A stretch of DNA of 33,093 bases, taken from Lachnospiraceae bacterium. Lineage in GTDB: Bacteria; Bacillota; Clostridia; Lachnospirales; Lachnospiraceae. This document shows, in pieces, positions 8,264 to 16,135 of the stretch (the stretch's first letter is position 1; the number at the start of each line of letters is the position of its first letter). A model generated the notes under the pieces. That model saw only the letters and a program-made list of their open reading frames with translations, searched no databases and was not told the DNA's origin. The position numbers and the translations under genes were made by a program. The DNA is taken from NCBI GenBank assembly GCA_017469275.1, contig JAFUGT010000161.1, positions 1 through 33,093 of the forward strand. The letters run 5' to 3'.

Positions 8264-9712
8264 ATGATGGTAAGTGGTTCAACAAGAACAATAGGTCTTA
8301 TCGGTAATCCGGTGGAGCATACACTTTCACCGGTTATTCATAATGGTATAAGCGATGCAATGGGAATAGCGTCGGTGTATGTTCCGTTTAAAGTGGATTC
8401 GGATGGTATCGGGGAGGCTGTTAAAGGTGCATATGAACTTAATATATTGGGCTTAAATGTTACCGTACCTCATAAGAATGCGGTGATGGCTTCTCTTGTG
8501 AGTATTGATGAAGATGCACTACATATCGGAGCTGTCAACACTTTGGTAAGAGATGAAGATAAACATGGATATGTGGGTTATAATACAGATATGCCGGGAC
8601 TTTTGAGGCAGATAAAAGAAGATGGAATATCTTTAAAGGATAGAACTGTTGTAGTTCTCGGTGCAGGTGGAGCTTCCAAGGCTGTGGTATATATGTGTCT
8701 CAAAGAAGGGGCAGATAAGATTTATCTACTTAATAGGACAATTGATAAGGCTAAGAAGATTGCTGATGATATGAATGAAATAGCTGCATTGGGGATTGTG
8801 AAAGATTCTAAAGATACGGATGCATCTGCATCTAAGGTTGAGCATGTAGAAAAAAGAGATATTGTCATTCCACGAAGTATCAAAGACTATAACAAGATTA
8901 CTGAGAATAATCTTATAGTTTTTCAGGCAACGTCAATCGGTCTTTCGCCTAATGTGGATGAAGTGGTTATTGATGATTCGGAATTTTATAAAAAGATTGA
9001 TACAGGAATAGATCTAATATATAATCCTGCAGAGACAAAGTTTATGAAACTTGTGAAAGCAAATGGAGGAAAGGCATATAATGCATTGAAGATGCTTCTC
9101 TACCAAGGAGTGATTGCTTATGAGTTATGGCATAATGTCAAAGTACCTGATGATATAATTGCTGATATATATGTTGAATTGAAAAGGCAGGTATATCCTA
9201 AGGATAATATTGTATTAATAGGCTTTATGGGAAGCGGCAAGTCTACAGTTGGGAAGGCATTAGCTAAGAGCCTTAATATGGATTTTCTTGATACGGATGA
9301 ATATATTGAGGAAAAAGCAGGTATGACGATTTCTGATATATTTGAGAAAAAAGGAGAAGAGGAGTTTAGAAGAATAGAGACGGAAACTTTATGTGAGCTT
9401 AAGGAAAGTCTGGCTAATACCATTATTTCTACAGGAGGCGGAATGCCTTTAAGAAGTGAAAATGCCAGATTATTAAAAGAGACAGGTAAAGTATTCTATC
9501 TTTCTGCTTCAGCCGGAATCATATATGACAGAGTCAAAGACGATACAAAGAGACCGCTTCTTATGGTGGATGACCCATATGGTAAAATATGTAGCATGAT
9601 GAAAGAACGGAAACCTTTGTACGAGAAGGCTTGTGATTATGTTATAGATACCAATTCCAATGATATTGACGAGATAATTGAAAAAATACAAATTAAAGTT
9701 GTAGAGAAGTGA
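8264..9712 (+). CDS. aroEK: Bifunctional shikimate dehydrogenase / shikimate kinase (AroE-AroK fusion)
   Basis: 482 residues, one continuous frame. Residues 1-300 are shikimate dehydrogenase: substrate loop NPVEHTLSPVIHN, catalytic Lys71 in NVTVPHK, Asp109 in YNTDMPG, and the NADP-binding GAGGASKAV near 135. Residues from about 313 are shikimate kinase: Walker A GFMGSGKST near 320, DTDEYIE, FRRIE, STGGGMPLR, and the lid KRPLL plus RKPLYE. All key residues of both enzymes are present, so both steps (3-dehydroshikimate to shikimate to shikimate 3-phosphate) should work, in the cytosol, toward chorismate and aromatic amino acids. The dehydrogenase part has a charged insertion at about 178-212 between Rossmann elements. 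An AAAGGA motif 9 bases upstream supports the start. It is cotranscribed with yqeG; the next gene follows after 55 bp. Confidence 0.95.
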   Translation: MMVSGSTRTIGLIGNPVEHTLSPVIHNGISDAMGIASVYVPFKVDSDGIGEAVKGAYELNILGLNVTVPHKNAVMASLVSIDEDALHIGAVNTLVRDEDKHGYVGYNTDMPGLLRQIKEDGISLKDRTVVVLGAGGASKAVVYMCLKEGADKIYLLNRTIDKAKKIADDMNEIAALGIVKDSKDTDASASKVEHVEKRDIVIPRSIKDYNKITENNLIVFQATSIGLSPNVDEVVIDDSEFYKKIDTGIDLIYNPAETKFMKLVKANGGKAYNALKMLLYQGVIAYELWHNVKVPDDIIADIYVELKRQVYPKDNIVLIGFMGSGKSTVGKALAKSLNMDFLDTDEYIEEKAGMTISDIFEKKGEEEFRRIETETLCELKESLANTIISTGGGMPLRSENARLLKETGKVFYLSASAGIIYDRVKDDTKRPLLMVDDPYGKICSMMKERKPLYEKACDYVIDTNSNDIDEIIEKIQIKVVEK

Positions 9713-9767
9713 ATTCACTGCTAAAAACAATCCTAATACTAGGTTATAGGAAAAATGAGGTTTAACT

Positions 9768-11081
9768 ATGTATGCAAAAAGACGTGAACAATTAAGACAG
9801 ATTTTATCGGAAGCAAATACGAAATATGATGCAGTACTTATAGATAGTCCTGAAAATCTATATTATTTCACAGGATTCACCGGTGGAGAAGCGGTATTTG
9901 TAATGTACAATGATATTGTTGTTGATGAAATCGCTAATGGTAAAACTGTAAGTGATTTTAATAACTTAAGTAACGCTAATATTATAAGTAGTGCTAATAT
10001 TGTAAGTAATATTAGTAACAAAAATACTGGTGATATGGTTAGTTCTATCAATAGTGAAGAGTGTATGTATATTATTACAGACTCACGATATTACGAACAG
10101 GTAGAGAAGGAATGTCCGGATATTCCTCTTATCAGGCTTGAAGGGAGGACATACATTGAAACGATTAAGGAGATTTTTTCAGGGCAGTTGGCGGCTGCAT
10201 CTTTTTCAGACAAATCAGACCATTTGATGCTTCATGCCAAGGATGAAATTCATCAAAGAATAAAAAGCATGTGGAATAACGGTCTTGCTATTGCAATAGA
10301 AGACAGCATGAATCTTTCAAGATATCTTAAACTAAAAGATGCACTTACGTCATGTGAACTTACTGTTGCAAGTGAGTTGATTGATAAACCCAGAACGGTT
10401 AAGGATGAGAACGAGCTTGAATTACTGGCAAGAGCAGAGCAGATAGGTGATGAAGCATTTACACATATACTGGATATTATTAAGCCGGGAATGACAGAAA
10501 AAGAAATAGCACTTGAATTGGAATTTTTTATGAAGAAGCAGGGGGCATCTAAGTTATCATTTGATACTATTGTAGCCAGTGGTCCTAATTCCTCAATGCC
10601 TCATGCGCAGGTAACGGACAGAGTTATAGAAAATGGTGATTTTGTGACCATGGATTTTGGATGTGTATATAAGGGATACTGTTCGGATATGACAAGAACT
10701 ATTGCAGTCGGTACTCCCACTGATGAGATGAAGAAGGTATATCAGATAGTTCTTGAAGCAAATCTTCGTGCCATGGAGGGGATAAGAGCAGGAGTTAAAT
10801 GTTCGGATATTGATGCTCTGGCAAGGGGATATATAGCGGAGCAGGGATATGGTGATTATTTCGGACACGGCCTGGGACACAGTGTGGGACTATATATTCA
10901 TGAGGAACCGAGATTTTCACCGAAATGTGATGTTATTATAAAGGAAAATATGGTAATTACTGATGAACCGGGAATATACATCCCCGGTAGATTTGGCGTC
11001 AGAATCGAGGATCTTGTTGTGGTGAAGAAGGACGGATACGAAAGGCTGTCTAATTCTCCGAAGGAGCTTGTTATTATATGA
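9768..11081 (+). CDS. Xaa-Pro aminopeptidase (M24B family)
   Basis: 437 residues. It has an N-terminal creatinase-like domain and a C-terminal pita-bread metallopeptidase domain. The five metal ligands are visible: Asp296 and Asp307 (MDFG and SDMTRT), His367 (GHGLGHSVGL), Glu400 (DEPGIY) and Glu414 (RIEDLV). The enzyme removes N-terminal residues from peptides with proline in second position; it is cytosolic, with no signal peptide. The usual length is about 355-360, and the extra length is largely explained by an Asn/Ser-rich insertion at about residues 51-98 of the N-terminal domain. The start at 9768 has GAGG 7 bases upstream. It may be cotranscribed with aroEK or have its own promoter in the 55-bp gap. 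PepP versus PepQ naming is not decided by eye. Confidence 0.92.
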   Translation: MYAKRREQLRQILSEANTKYDAVLIDSPENLYYFTGFTGGEAVFVMYNDIVVDEIANGKTVSDFNNLSNANIISSANIVSNISNKNTGDMVSSINSEECMYIITDSRYYEQVEKECPDIPLIRLEGRTYIETIKEIFSGQLAAASFSDKSDHLMLHAKDEIHQRIKSMWNNGLAIAIEDSMNLSRYLKLKDALTSCELTVASELIDKPRTVKDENELELLARAEQIGDEAFTHILDIIKPGMTEKEIALELEFFMKKQGASKLSFDTIVASGPNSSMPHAQVTDRVIENGDFVTMDFGCVYKGYCSDMTRTIAVGTPTDEMKKVYQIVLEANLRAMEGIRAGVKCSDIDALARGYIAEQGYGDYFGHGLGHSVGLYIHEEPRFSPKCDVIIKENMVITDEPGIYIPGRFGVRIEDLVVVKKDGYERLSNSPKELVII

Positions 11082-11252
11082 TTGATATTATTAATTGGCA
11101 TCTGTGTATATGTTGTGTAAACACACATGATTATTTTGATTATGATATATCTACTGTGAATAGTAACAGTATATATATCGTATACTGAATTGTTATGAAT
11201 AATATATTGTATAATTGTTGGTTTTTGTTACAACAGATATCGGATAATTTAG
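11082..11252. other. AT-rich convergent intergenic region with hairpins
   Basis: The region lies between the convergent ends of the aminopeptidase and lysR genes. A 7-bp hairpin CAGTATA/TATACTG lies at 11167-11187, with ACAGTA/TACTGT copies overlapping it. A weaker bulged stem lies at 11110-11128 (ATGT-GTG with CACACAT). No U-tract follows either, so termination here is only a guess. I see no gene. Confidence 0.4.
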
Positions 11253-12362
11253 TTAATCATTAGGATAAATACTGCCTAGTGAATCAAGGAATTTCCTGGT
11301 TGTCTGACTGATGCCTTTTTCTTTGTACACAAAACCTACCGTACGCGGGGTGATTTCATAGTCCATGGGAATTTCCATGACCTGCTCTGTGGCAAGATAG
11401 TCGGAGATGAATTCCTTAACAACGCCGGCAACTCCCATTCCGATTGATGCAAAGTCAATAAGAAGATCCATGTTATTGATCTCAAAAATCTGCTCGGGAT
11501 GGATATTATTGTTATTCATATAATTGTCTATATAGATTCTGGAAATGTTACCTTTGTCAAGAAGCATAAGGTTGCATTTTTCCAGAATTTCTTTTTCACT
11601 AAAGTCAGTATAAGCGTGTTCAGTCGTTGAATGTTCGGAGAACACAAAAAGTCCGGTCATATTAGGTAGAAAAGTATTGTTATTATCGTTGATTAAGGAA
11701 GTTTCGTTATCAGGATTGTTATCGTTAGTAAAAACAGTTTCACTATTAGCTTCATTATAATTAGTCATTCCGTGATCCGGGTTGGTACGGGATGATAAAG
11801 CAGCCTCATGTCTTTCTCTAACCATCAGATTATCAATGTATGTTTTGGTGGCTACAAATATATCATGGATAGATTTTACAGGAAGGAAGCTATAACCGTT
11901 ATCTAAATCGGTCTCACATATCAGACCGATATCAATCTTATCTTCCCGTAATTGTTTGAGAGTTTCAAATGTCGGCTTACAGTCGATTGACACTTTCACA
12001 TGAGGATTGTCCATAATGAAGTCCTGAAGATAAGGAAGGAGTATATGCTTGCATAAAGAAGTAGAGGCTCCGATCCGAAGCTGTCCCATACCAAGTGCAC
12101 TGATTTGTCTTAGTTTTTTTTCAGCGTGATCGATTGTGTCGAAGGCTTTTTCAAGATGCTCATATAAAGTTTTCCCTTCCTCCGTAAGTTTTACACCACG
12201 CTTACTTCTGACGAAAAGTGTATGGGAGATGGATTGTTCTAATTTCGTTATCGATTTGGAAACCGCAGGCTGGCTTATATATAGATTCTCAGCAGCCTTG
12301 CTGATGTTACCGCATTTGGCAACCTCATAAAAAATTTTGTAGTGATTTAAGTTCTGTTCCAT
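11253..12362 (-). CDS. LysR family transcriptional regulator, likely of the leu/ilv genes
   Basis: 369 residues. The N-terminus is a clear LysR winged helix-turn-helix (YKIFYEVAKCGNISKAAENL, then SQPAVSKSI). The effector-binding domain follows from about residue 92. LysR proteins are normally near 300 residues; the excess is an insertion at about 181-254 that is rich in Asn, Asp, Thr and Ser, after which the fold resumes (EKEILEKCNLMLLD). The gene is divergent from leuC, with a perfect 28-bp inverted repeat and extra half-sites between them. This is the typical layout of a LysR activator and its target, so control of branched-chain amino acid synthesis is the best inference. The effector is unknown. 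The start has GAAAGGA 6 bases upstream on the minus strand. A near-palindrome at 12407-12424 could serve autoregulation. Confidence 0.9.
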   Translation of the reverse strand: MEQNLNHYKIFYEVAKCGNISKAAENLYISQPAVSKSITKLEQSISHTLFVRSKRGVKLTEEGKTLYEHLEKAFDTIDHAEKKLRQISALGMGQLRIGASTSLCKHILLPYLQDFIMDNPHVKVSIDCKPTFETLKQLREDKIDIGLICETDLDNGYSFLPVKSIHDIFVATKTYIDNLMVRERHEAALSSRTNPDHGMTNYNEANSETVFTNDNNPDNETSLINDNNNTFLPNMTGLFVFSEHSTTEHAYTDFSEKEILEKCNLMLLDKGNISRIYIDNYMNNNNIHPEQIFEINNMDLLIDFASIGMGVAGVVKEFISDYLATEQVMEIPMDYEITPRTVGFVYKEKGISQTTRKFLDSLGSIYPND

Positions 12363-12437
12363 CGGATATCCTTTCTTAATAGAGGCAATTTACTCAAGGT
12401 GATTGACAATAGTTAAGAACATTGGCTATTAGGCAAG

Positions 12438-12494
12438 CATAACTCTCCATAACTTTGAGTTTCCTCCATAACTTTATAATAACATAAAGTTATG
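12438..12494. promoter_or_regulatory. Probable LysR-type operator: palindrome plus two half-sites
   Basis: CATAACTTTAT (12467-12477) and ATAAAGTTATG (12484-12494) form a perfect 11-bp inverted repeat with a 6-bp spacer. Two further direct half-sites precede it, CATAACT at 12438 and CATAACTTT at 12448. The palindrome is centred about 70 bp before the predicted leuC start site, where LysR activators usually bind. The sequence is directly visible; binding by the adjacent LysR protein is inferred. Confidence 0.7.
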
Positions 12495-12516
12495 ATAAAT
12501 ATTCTTAATATATATT

Positions 12517-12544
12517 TTGATTATATTTTAAAGTGTGTTATACT
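12517..12544 (+). promoter_or_regulatory. Predicted leuC promoter
   Basis: TTGATT at 12517 and TATACT at 12539 have a 16-bp spacer, and TGT precedes the -10 (extended -10). The start would be near 12551, giving a leader of about 63 nt with no T-box, terminator hairpin or leucine-rich peptide visible. The weak -35 fits activator dependence. Confidence 0.6.
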
Positions 12545-12613
12545 GTCAAGGAATTATTATTGCTGAAATATTATCATTTAGCGGTAAAGAGAAAATGAAA
12601 AGGAGAGAGTGTT

Positions 12614-13879
12614 ATGGGAATGACAATGACACAAAAGATCTTAGCTGCTCATGCAGGACTTGATTCGGTAGAGGCAGGACAGCTTATTGAGGCAGATTTG
12701 GATCTTGTATTAGGAAATGATGTAACTACACCGGTGGCAATCCATGAGATGGATAAGTTCAACACTAAGGAAGTGTTCGACAAAGATAAGATTGCAATGG
12801 TGTTAGATCATTTTACACCTAACAAGGATATTAAGAGTGCGGAGCATTGTAAATGCGTGAGGGAGTATGCTAACGAGCATGAAATCACCAATTTCTTTGA
12901 TGTCGGTGAGATGGGAATTGAGCATGCACTGCTCCCGGAAAAAGGACTTATCGTTGCCGGACAGACATGTATCGGTGCAGATTCCCATACCTGTACATAT
13001 GGAGCACTTGGAGCATTTTCTACGGGAGTAGGTTCTACAGATATGGCTGCGGGAATGGCGACAGGTAAAGCCTGGTTCAAAGTACCTTCGGCAATCAAGT
13101 TCGTACTTACAGGTAAGCCCGGCAAATGGGTAAGCGGTAAGGACGTAATTCTTCATATTATCGGCCTTATCGGTGTTGACGGCGCTTTATATAAATCAAT
13201 GGAGTTTGTTGGAGACGGAATACAGTATCTTTCAATGGATGACAGATTCTCTATGGCTAACATGGCTATTGAGGCCGGTGCAAAGAACGGAATATTCCCT
13301 GTGGATGACAAGACCATTGAATATATGAAAGAACATTCAAAGATGGATTATAAGGTATACGAGGCTGACGAGGATGCCGTATATGATGAGACATACACGA
13401 TTGAGCTTGATAAGTTAAAACCAACGGTAGCATTTCCTCACCTTCCGGAGAATACAAAGCCGATTGATGAAGTTGGCGATATCAAGATCGATCAGGTGGT
13501 TATCGGTTCATGTACCAACGGACGTATTGAAGACTTAAGAATTGCGGCAAAGATTATGGAAGGTCATAAATGTGCAAAGGGACTTAGGGTAATCGTGATT
13601 CCTGCAACTCAGGCAATATATCTTCAGGCTATGGAAGAGGGACTTCTTAAGACGTTCGTAGAGGCAGGAGCAGTGGTATCAACACCAACCTGTGGTCCTT
13701 GTCTTGGAGGTCATATGGGTATTCTTGCAGCAGGTGAGAAGGCGGTTGCAACAACTAACCGTAACTTCGTAGGTCGTATGGGACACGTGGATTCTGAAAT
13801 ATATCTTGCATCACCGGCAGTTGCGGCAGCGTCAGCAATTACAGGTAAGATTTCATGTCCTTGTGAGTTAGAAGGGTAA
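12614..13879 (+). CDS. leuC: 3-isopropylmalate dehydratase, large subunit
   Basis: 421 residues, the length of the shorter clostridial/archaeal-type LeuC of the two-subunit enzyme. The three [4Fe-4S] cysteines are visible: Cys300 in IGSCTNGR and Cys360 and Cys363 in CGPCLGG. Other aconitase-family motifs are [21 protein letters not shown] and [10 protein letters not shown]. With LeuD it isomerises 2-isopropylmalate to 3-isopropylmalate in leucine synthesis, in the cytosol; the exposed cluster implies oxygen sensitivity. An AAAGGAGAG site precedes the ATG at suitable distance. It is first in the leuCDB order, 47 bp before leuD, and expression is likely controlled through the operator upstream. 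leuA is not in the window. The related homoaconitase family is less likely given leuB and ilvD next door. Confidence 0.96.
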   Translation: MGMTMTQKILAAHAGLDSVEAGQLIEADLDLVLGNDVTTPVAIHEMDKFNTKEVFDKDKIAMVLDHFTPNKDIKSAEHCKCVREYANEHEITNFFDVGEMGIEHALLPEKGLIVAGQTCIGADSHTCTYGALGAFSTGVGSTDMAAGMATGKAWFKVPSAIKFVLTGKPGKWVSGKDVILHIIGLIGVDGALYKSMEFVGDGIQYLSMDDRFSMANMAIEAGAKNGIFPVDDKTIEYMKEHSKMDYKVYEADEDAVYDETYTIELDKLKPTVAFPHLPENTKPIDEVGDIKIDQVVIGSCTNGRIEDLRIAAKIMEGHKCAKGLRVIVIPATQAIYLQAMEEGLLKTFVEAGAVVSTPTCGPCLGGHMGILAAGEKAVATTNRNFVGRMGHVDSEIYLASPAVAAASAITGKISCPCELEG

Positions 13880-13926
13880 ATAAAAGTATAACTTAATAGG
13901 TAATAATGAAAGGAGCTAACAACACT

Positions 13927-14421
13927 ATGAAAGCACATGGAACAGTACATAAATATGGCGATAACGTTGATACAGACGTTATTATACCTGCAAGATATCT
14001 GAACTCTTCAGATCCTAAAGAGCTTGCAAAGAATTGTATGGAGGACATTGATCCGGAGTTTGTAAACAGGGTTAAAGAGGGAGATATAATGGTGGCTAAC
14101 AAGAACTTCGGATGCGGTTCCTCAAGAGAGCATGCACCGATTGCTATCAAGGCGAGTGGAATCAGTTGCGTTATAGCTGAGACATTTGCGAGAATATTCT
14201 ATAGAAATGCAATTAATATCGGGCTGCCTATTATTGAATGTCCGGAGGCGGCTAAGGAGATTGAAGCGGGCGATGATGTGGAAATTGATTTTGATACAGG
14301 TATGATCTATGACAGAACCAAAGGTACTGAGTATAAAGGTCAGGCATTTCCACCATTTATGCAGAACATAATCACAAGCGGCGGGCTTATCAATTCGATT
14401 AATGCTAAGGTAAATTCTTAG
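13927..14421 (+). CDS. leuD: 3-isopropylmalate dehydratase, small subunit
   Basis: 164 residues from the ATG at 13927. An in-frame ATG at 13906 is rejected because the ribosome binding site AAAGGAG (13909-13915) lies downstream of it and the family starts at [11 protein letters not shown]. The swivelling-domain motifs are [29 protein letters not shown] and [18 protein letters not shown]. It pairs with LeuC to form the active isomerase. The length is typical for the short type. The stop codon TAG begins an intergenic hairpin element (14420-14475) that also occurs after serC. Confidence 0.95.
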   Translation: MKAHGTVHKYGDNVDTDVIIPARYLNSSDPKELAKNCMEDIDPEFVNRVKEGDIMVANKNFGCGSSREHAPIAIKASGISCVIAETFARIFYRNAINIGLPIIECPEAAKEIEAGDDVEIDFDTGMIYDRTKGTEYKGQAFPPFMQNIITSGGLINSINAKVNS

Positions 14422-14475
14422 ATTCTGATTGAGCGAAGCGAAAGAAGAATCTTAGAATTACCTATGTGACAGCTG
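14420..14475 (+). repeat. Intergenic hairpin element, copy A (after leuD)
   Basis: The arms AGATTCT (14420-14426) and AGAATCT (14446-14452) enclose a 19-nt loop containing GAGCGAAGCGA. The conserved tail is CTTAGAATT, CC and ATGTGA-AGCTG to 14475. About 38 of 46 aligned positions from GAGC onward match copy B at 20768-20824. The left arm overlaps the leuD stop codon. Function unknown; an mRNA-processing or stabilising element is possible. Confidence 0.65.
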
Positions 14476-14510
14476 TTATATGAATATATCCATCAAATGG
14501 AGGTTTTGTC

Positions 14511-14558
14511 ATGAATTATGAAAAAGTCGCAAAGAGGGATAAAATAATAAAATTTTAG
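14511..14558 (+). CDS. Possible 15-residue peptide upstream of leuB
   Basis: ATG at 14511 is preceded by ATGGAGG with 7 bases of spacing, a better Shine-Dalgarno than that of leuB itself. It encodes MNYEKVAKRDKIIKF, then TAG, and ends 16 bp before leuB. The peptide is basic and has no leucine, so classic leucine attenuation does not apply. It may couple translation to leuB or be a chance or decayed reading frame. I do not recognise it. Confidence 0.3.
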   Translation: MNYEKVAKRDKIIKF

Positions 14559-14574
14559 AAAAGAGGTTAAGAAA

Positions 14575-15657
14575 ATGGTATGTAATTTGGCAGTCATCAA
14601 AGGTGATGGCATAGGACCGGAGATTGTTACCGAGGCGATGAAGGTTTTGGATGCGGTAGGTGCTAAGTACGGTCACACATTCAATTATGAGCACATTCTA
14701 ATGGGAGGATGTTCCATTGATGCAACCGGCGAGCCTCTTACTGATGAGGCGGTAGCAATTGCAAAATCTAAGGATGCAGTACTTCTTGGCTCTATTGGTG
14801 GTAATACCCAGACTTCACCGTGGTATAAGCTTCCACCGGAGAAACGCCCTGAGGCCGGACTTTTAAAGATTCGTAAAGAGTTGGGGCTTTTCGCAAATTT
14901 AAGACCTGCGTATCTTTACCCTGAGTTAAAGGAGGCATGTCCGTTAAAGGCTGAGGTGGCAGAACGTGGATTTGATATGATGATGATGCGTGAACTTACC
15001 GGCGGACTTTATTTTGGAGAGAGATATACCAGGGAGATTGACGGAGTAATGACCGCCGTCGATACTCTTACATATAATGAAAATGAGATAAGAAGAATTG
15101 CAATCAAAGGTTTTGATATTGCAATGAAGCGTCGTAAGAAAGTAACGCTTATCGACAAGGCTAATGTACTGGACTCTTCAAGACTTTGGAGAAAAGTTGT
15201 TGAAGAGGTGGCAAAGGATTATCCGGAGGTTGAATTCGGAGTGATGCTCGTTGATAACTGTGCAATGCAGCTTGTCAAAGATCCGGCACAGTTCGATGTT
15301 GTTCTTACTGAGAACATGTTCGGAGATATCCTTTCTGATGAGGCTTCCCAGATCACAGGGTCTATAGGAATGCTTCCATCTGCTTCATTAAATGAAACAA
15401 AGTTTGGAATGTACGAGCCGTCAGGTGGTTCTGCCCCTGATATAGCCGGTAAGAATATAGCTAATCCTATTGCGACTATTCTTAGTGCGGCCATGATGCT
15501 AAGATATACATTTGACCTTGACAAGGAGGCAGACGCAATAGAGAATGCTGTAAAGAAAGTTCTTGCTGAAGGATACCGCACAATTGATCTTGCTAAGGAA
15601 AATGAGCCGCAGGTTAAATGTGATGAGATGGGAACACTTATAGCAGAAAGGGTTTAA
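14575..15657 (+). CDS. leuB: 3-isopropylmalate dehydrogenase
   Basis: 360 residues, normal for the family. Motifs are GDGIGPEI near the start, the substrate loop LLKIRKELGLFANLRPA, MMMRELTGGLYFGER, the Lys/Tyr/Asp active-site region around VTLIDKANVL, DNCAMQLVKDP, and the NAD-site motif GSAPDIAGK. It oxidises and decarboxylates 3-isopropylmalate to 2-oxoisocaproate with NAD, in the cytosol. It follows leuD after 153 bp that hold a hairpin element and a possible short peptide. The ribosome binding site is AAGAGG. Isocitrate and tartrate dehydrogenases are related, but the operon context makes LeuB clear. Confidence 0.97.
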   Translation: MVCNLAVIKGDGIGPEIVTEAMKVLDAVGAKYGHTFNYEHILMGGCSIDATGEPLTDEAVAIAKSKDAVLLGSIGGNTQTSPWYKLPPEKRPEAGLLKIRKELGLFANLRPAYLYPELKEACPLKAEVAERGFDMMMMRELTGGLYFGERYTREIDGVMTAVDTLTYNENEIRRIAIKGFDIAMKRRKKVTLIDKANVLDSSRLWRKVVEEVAKDYPEVEFGVMLVDNCAMQLVKDPAQFDVVLTENMFGDILSDEASQITGSIGMLPSASLNETKFGMYEPSGGSAPDIAGKNIANPIATILSAAMMLRYTFDLDKEADAIENAVKKVLAEGYRTIDLAKENEPQVKCDEMGTLIAERV

Positions 15658-15673
15658 TAACAGGAGAATATTT

Positions 15674-16087
15674 ATGCTAAGAAGGATAATTCCAATTTTT
15701 ATAGGTATATCATTTATCATAGCCGGAATCATTTTCATGGTCGTGCTTCCGAAAAAAGCAGAGAGCAAAATAGAAAGATGTACTGCTGATACAGTGGGTA
15801 CAGTTACAGAATGTGTAGAAAGATATGATGATGACGGAACGACTTATGATTTGACGATAGAATATAAGGTCGATGGCAAGAGTTATACGGAAATAGCTAA
15901 TCAGGGTGAAAACAGGGATATAGGTTATGAGTATCAGATTCATTACAATCCGGATGACCCTAATGATTGCGTTATTGACGGAGTGACAGCAACGCCAAAA
16001 ACACTGCGCATTTTTGGTTTGGCAATTATGATAATCGGTATTGTTGTAACGTTATCTCAATTATTCAGACTAATGAGAGGCAGATAA
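15674..16087 (+). CDS. Small membrane protein, DUF3592-like
   Basis: 137 residues. One hydrophobic helix lies near the N-terminus (about 5-25, IIPIFIGISFIIAGIIFMVV) and a second near the C-terminus (about 111-130, IFGLAIMIIGIVVTL). Between them is a beta-rich extracytoplasmic segment with GTVTECVERYDDDGTTYDLT, YKVDGKSY and YQIHYNPDDPN. This two-helix plus beta pattern, with a Y-NP-DP motif, fits the DUF3592 family. No enzymatic residues are evident. It sits 16 bp after leuB with AGGAG upstream, and 48 bp before ilvD, so it is probably carried on the same transcript, though a role in branched-chain amino acid synthesis is not shown. Function is unknown. Confidence 0.75.
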   Translation: MLRRIIPIFIGISFIIAGIIFMVVLPKKAESKIERCTADTVGTVTECVERYDDDGTTYDLTIEYKVDGKSYTEIANQGENRDIGYEYQIHYNPDDPNDCVIDGVTATPKTLRIFGLAIMIIGIVVTLSQLFRLMRGR

Positions 16088-16135
16088 CAAATGTAGTAGG
16101 TGAAAGAGAAAGTTTAAAAAAAGGAGTGAACTATT

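Noticed and set aside
11110-11128. Terminator for the aminopeptidase gene
   Set aside because: The stem is short and bulged and no T-run follows, so it is mentioned only within the gap entry.
12545-12613. Possible T-box or leucine attenuator before leuC
   Set aside because: The leader is only about 63 nt, with no T-box signature, terminator hairpin or leucine-rich peptide.
12803-13156. Minus-strand reading frames of 105-117 codons inside leuC
   Set aside because: They overlap a highly conserved gene, have no ribosome binding site that I can see and resemble no family.
13906-13929. Earlier start of leuD at 13906
   Set aside because: The ribosome binding site lies after that ATG, and family members begin at the residue encoded at 13927.
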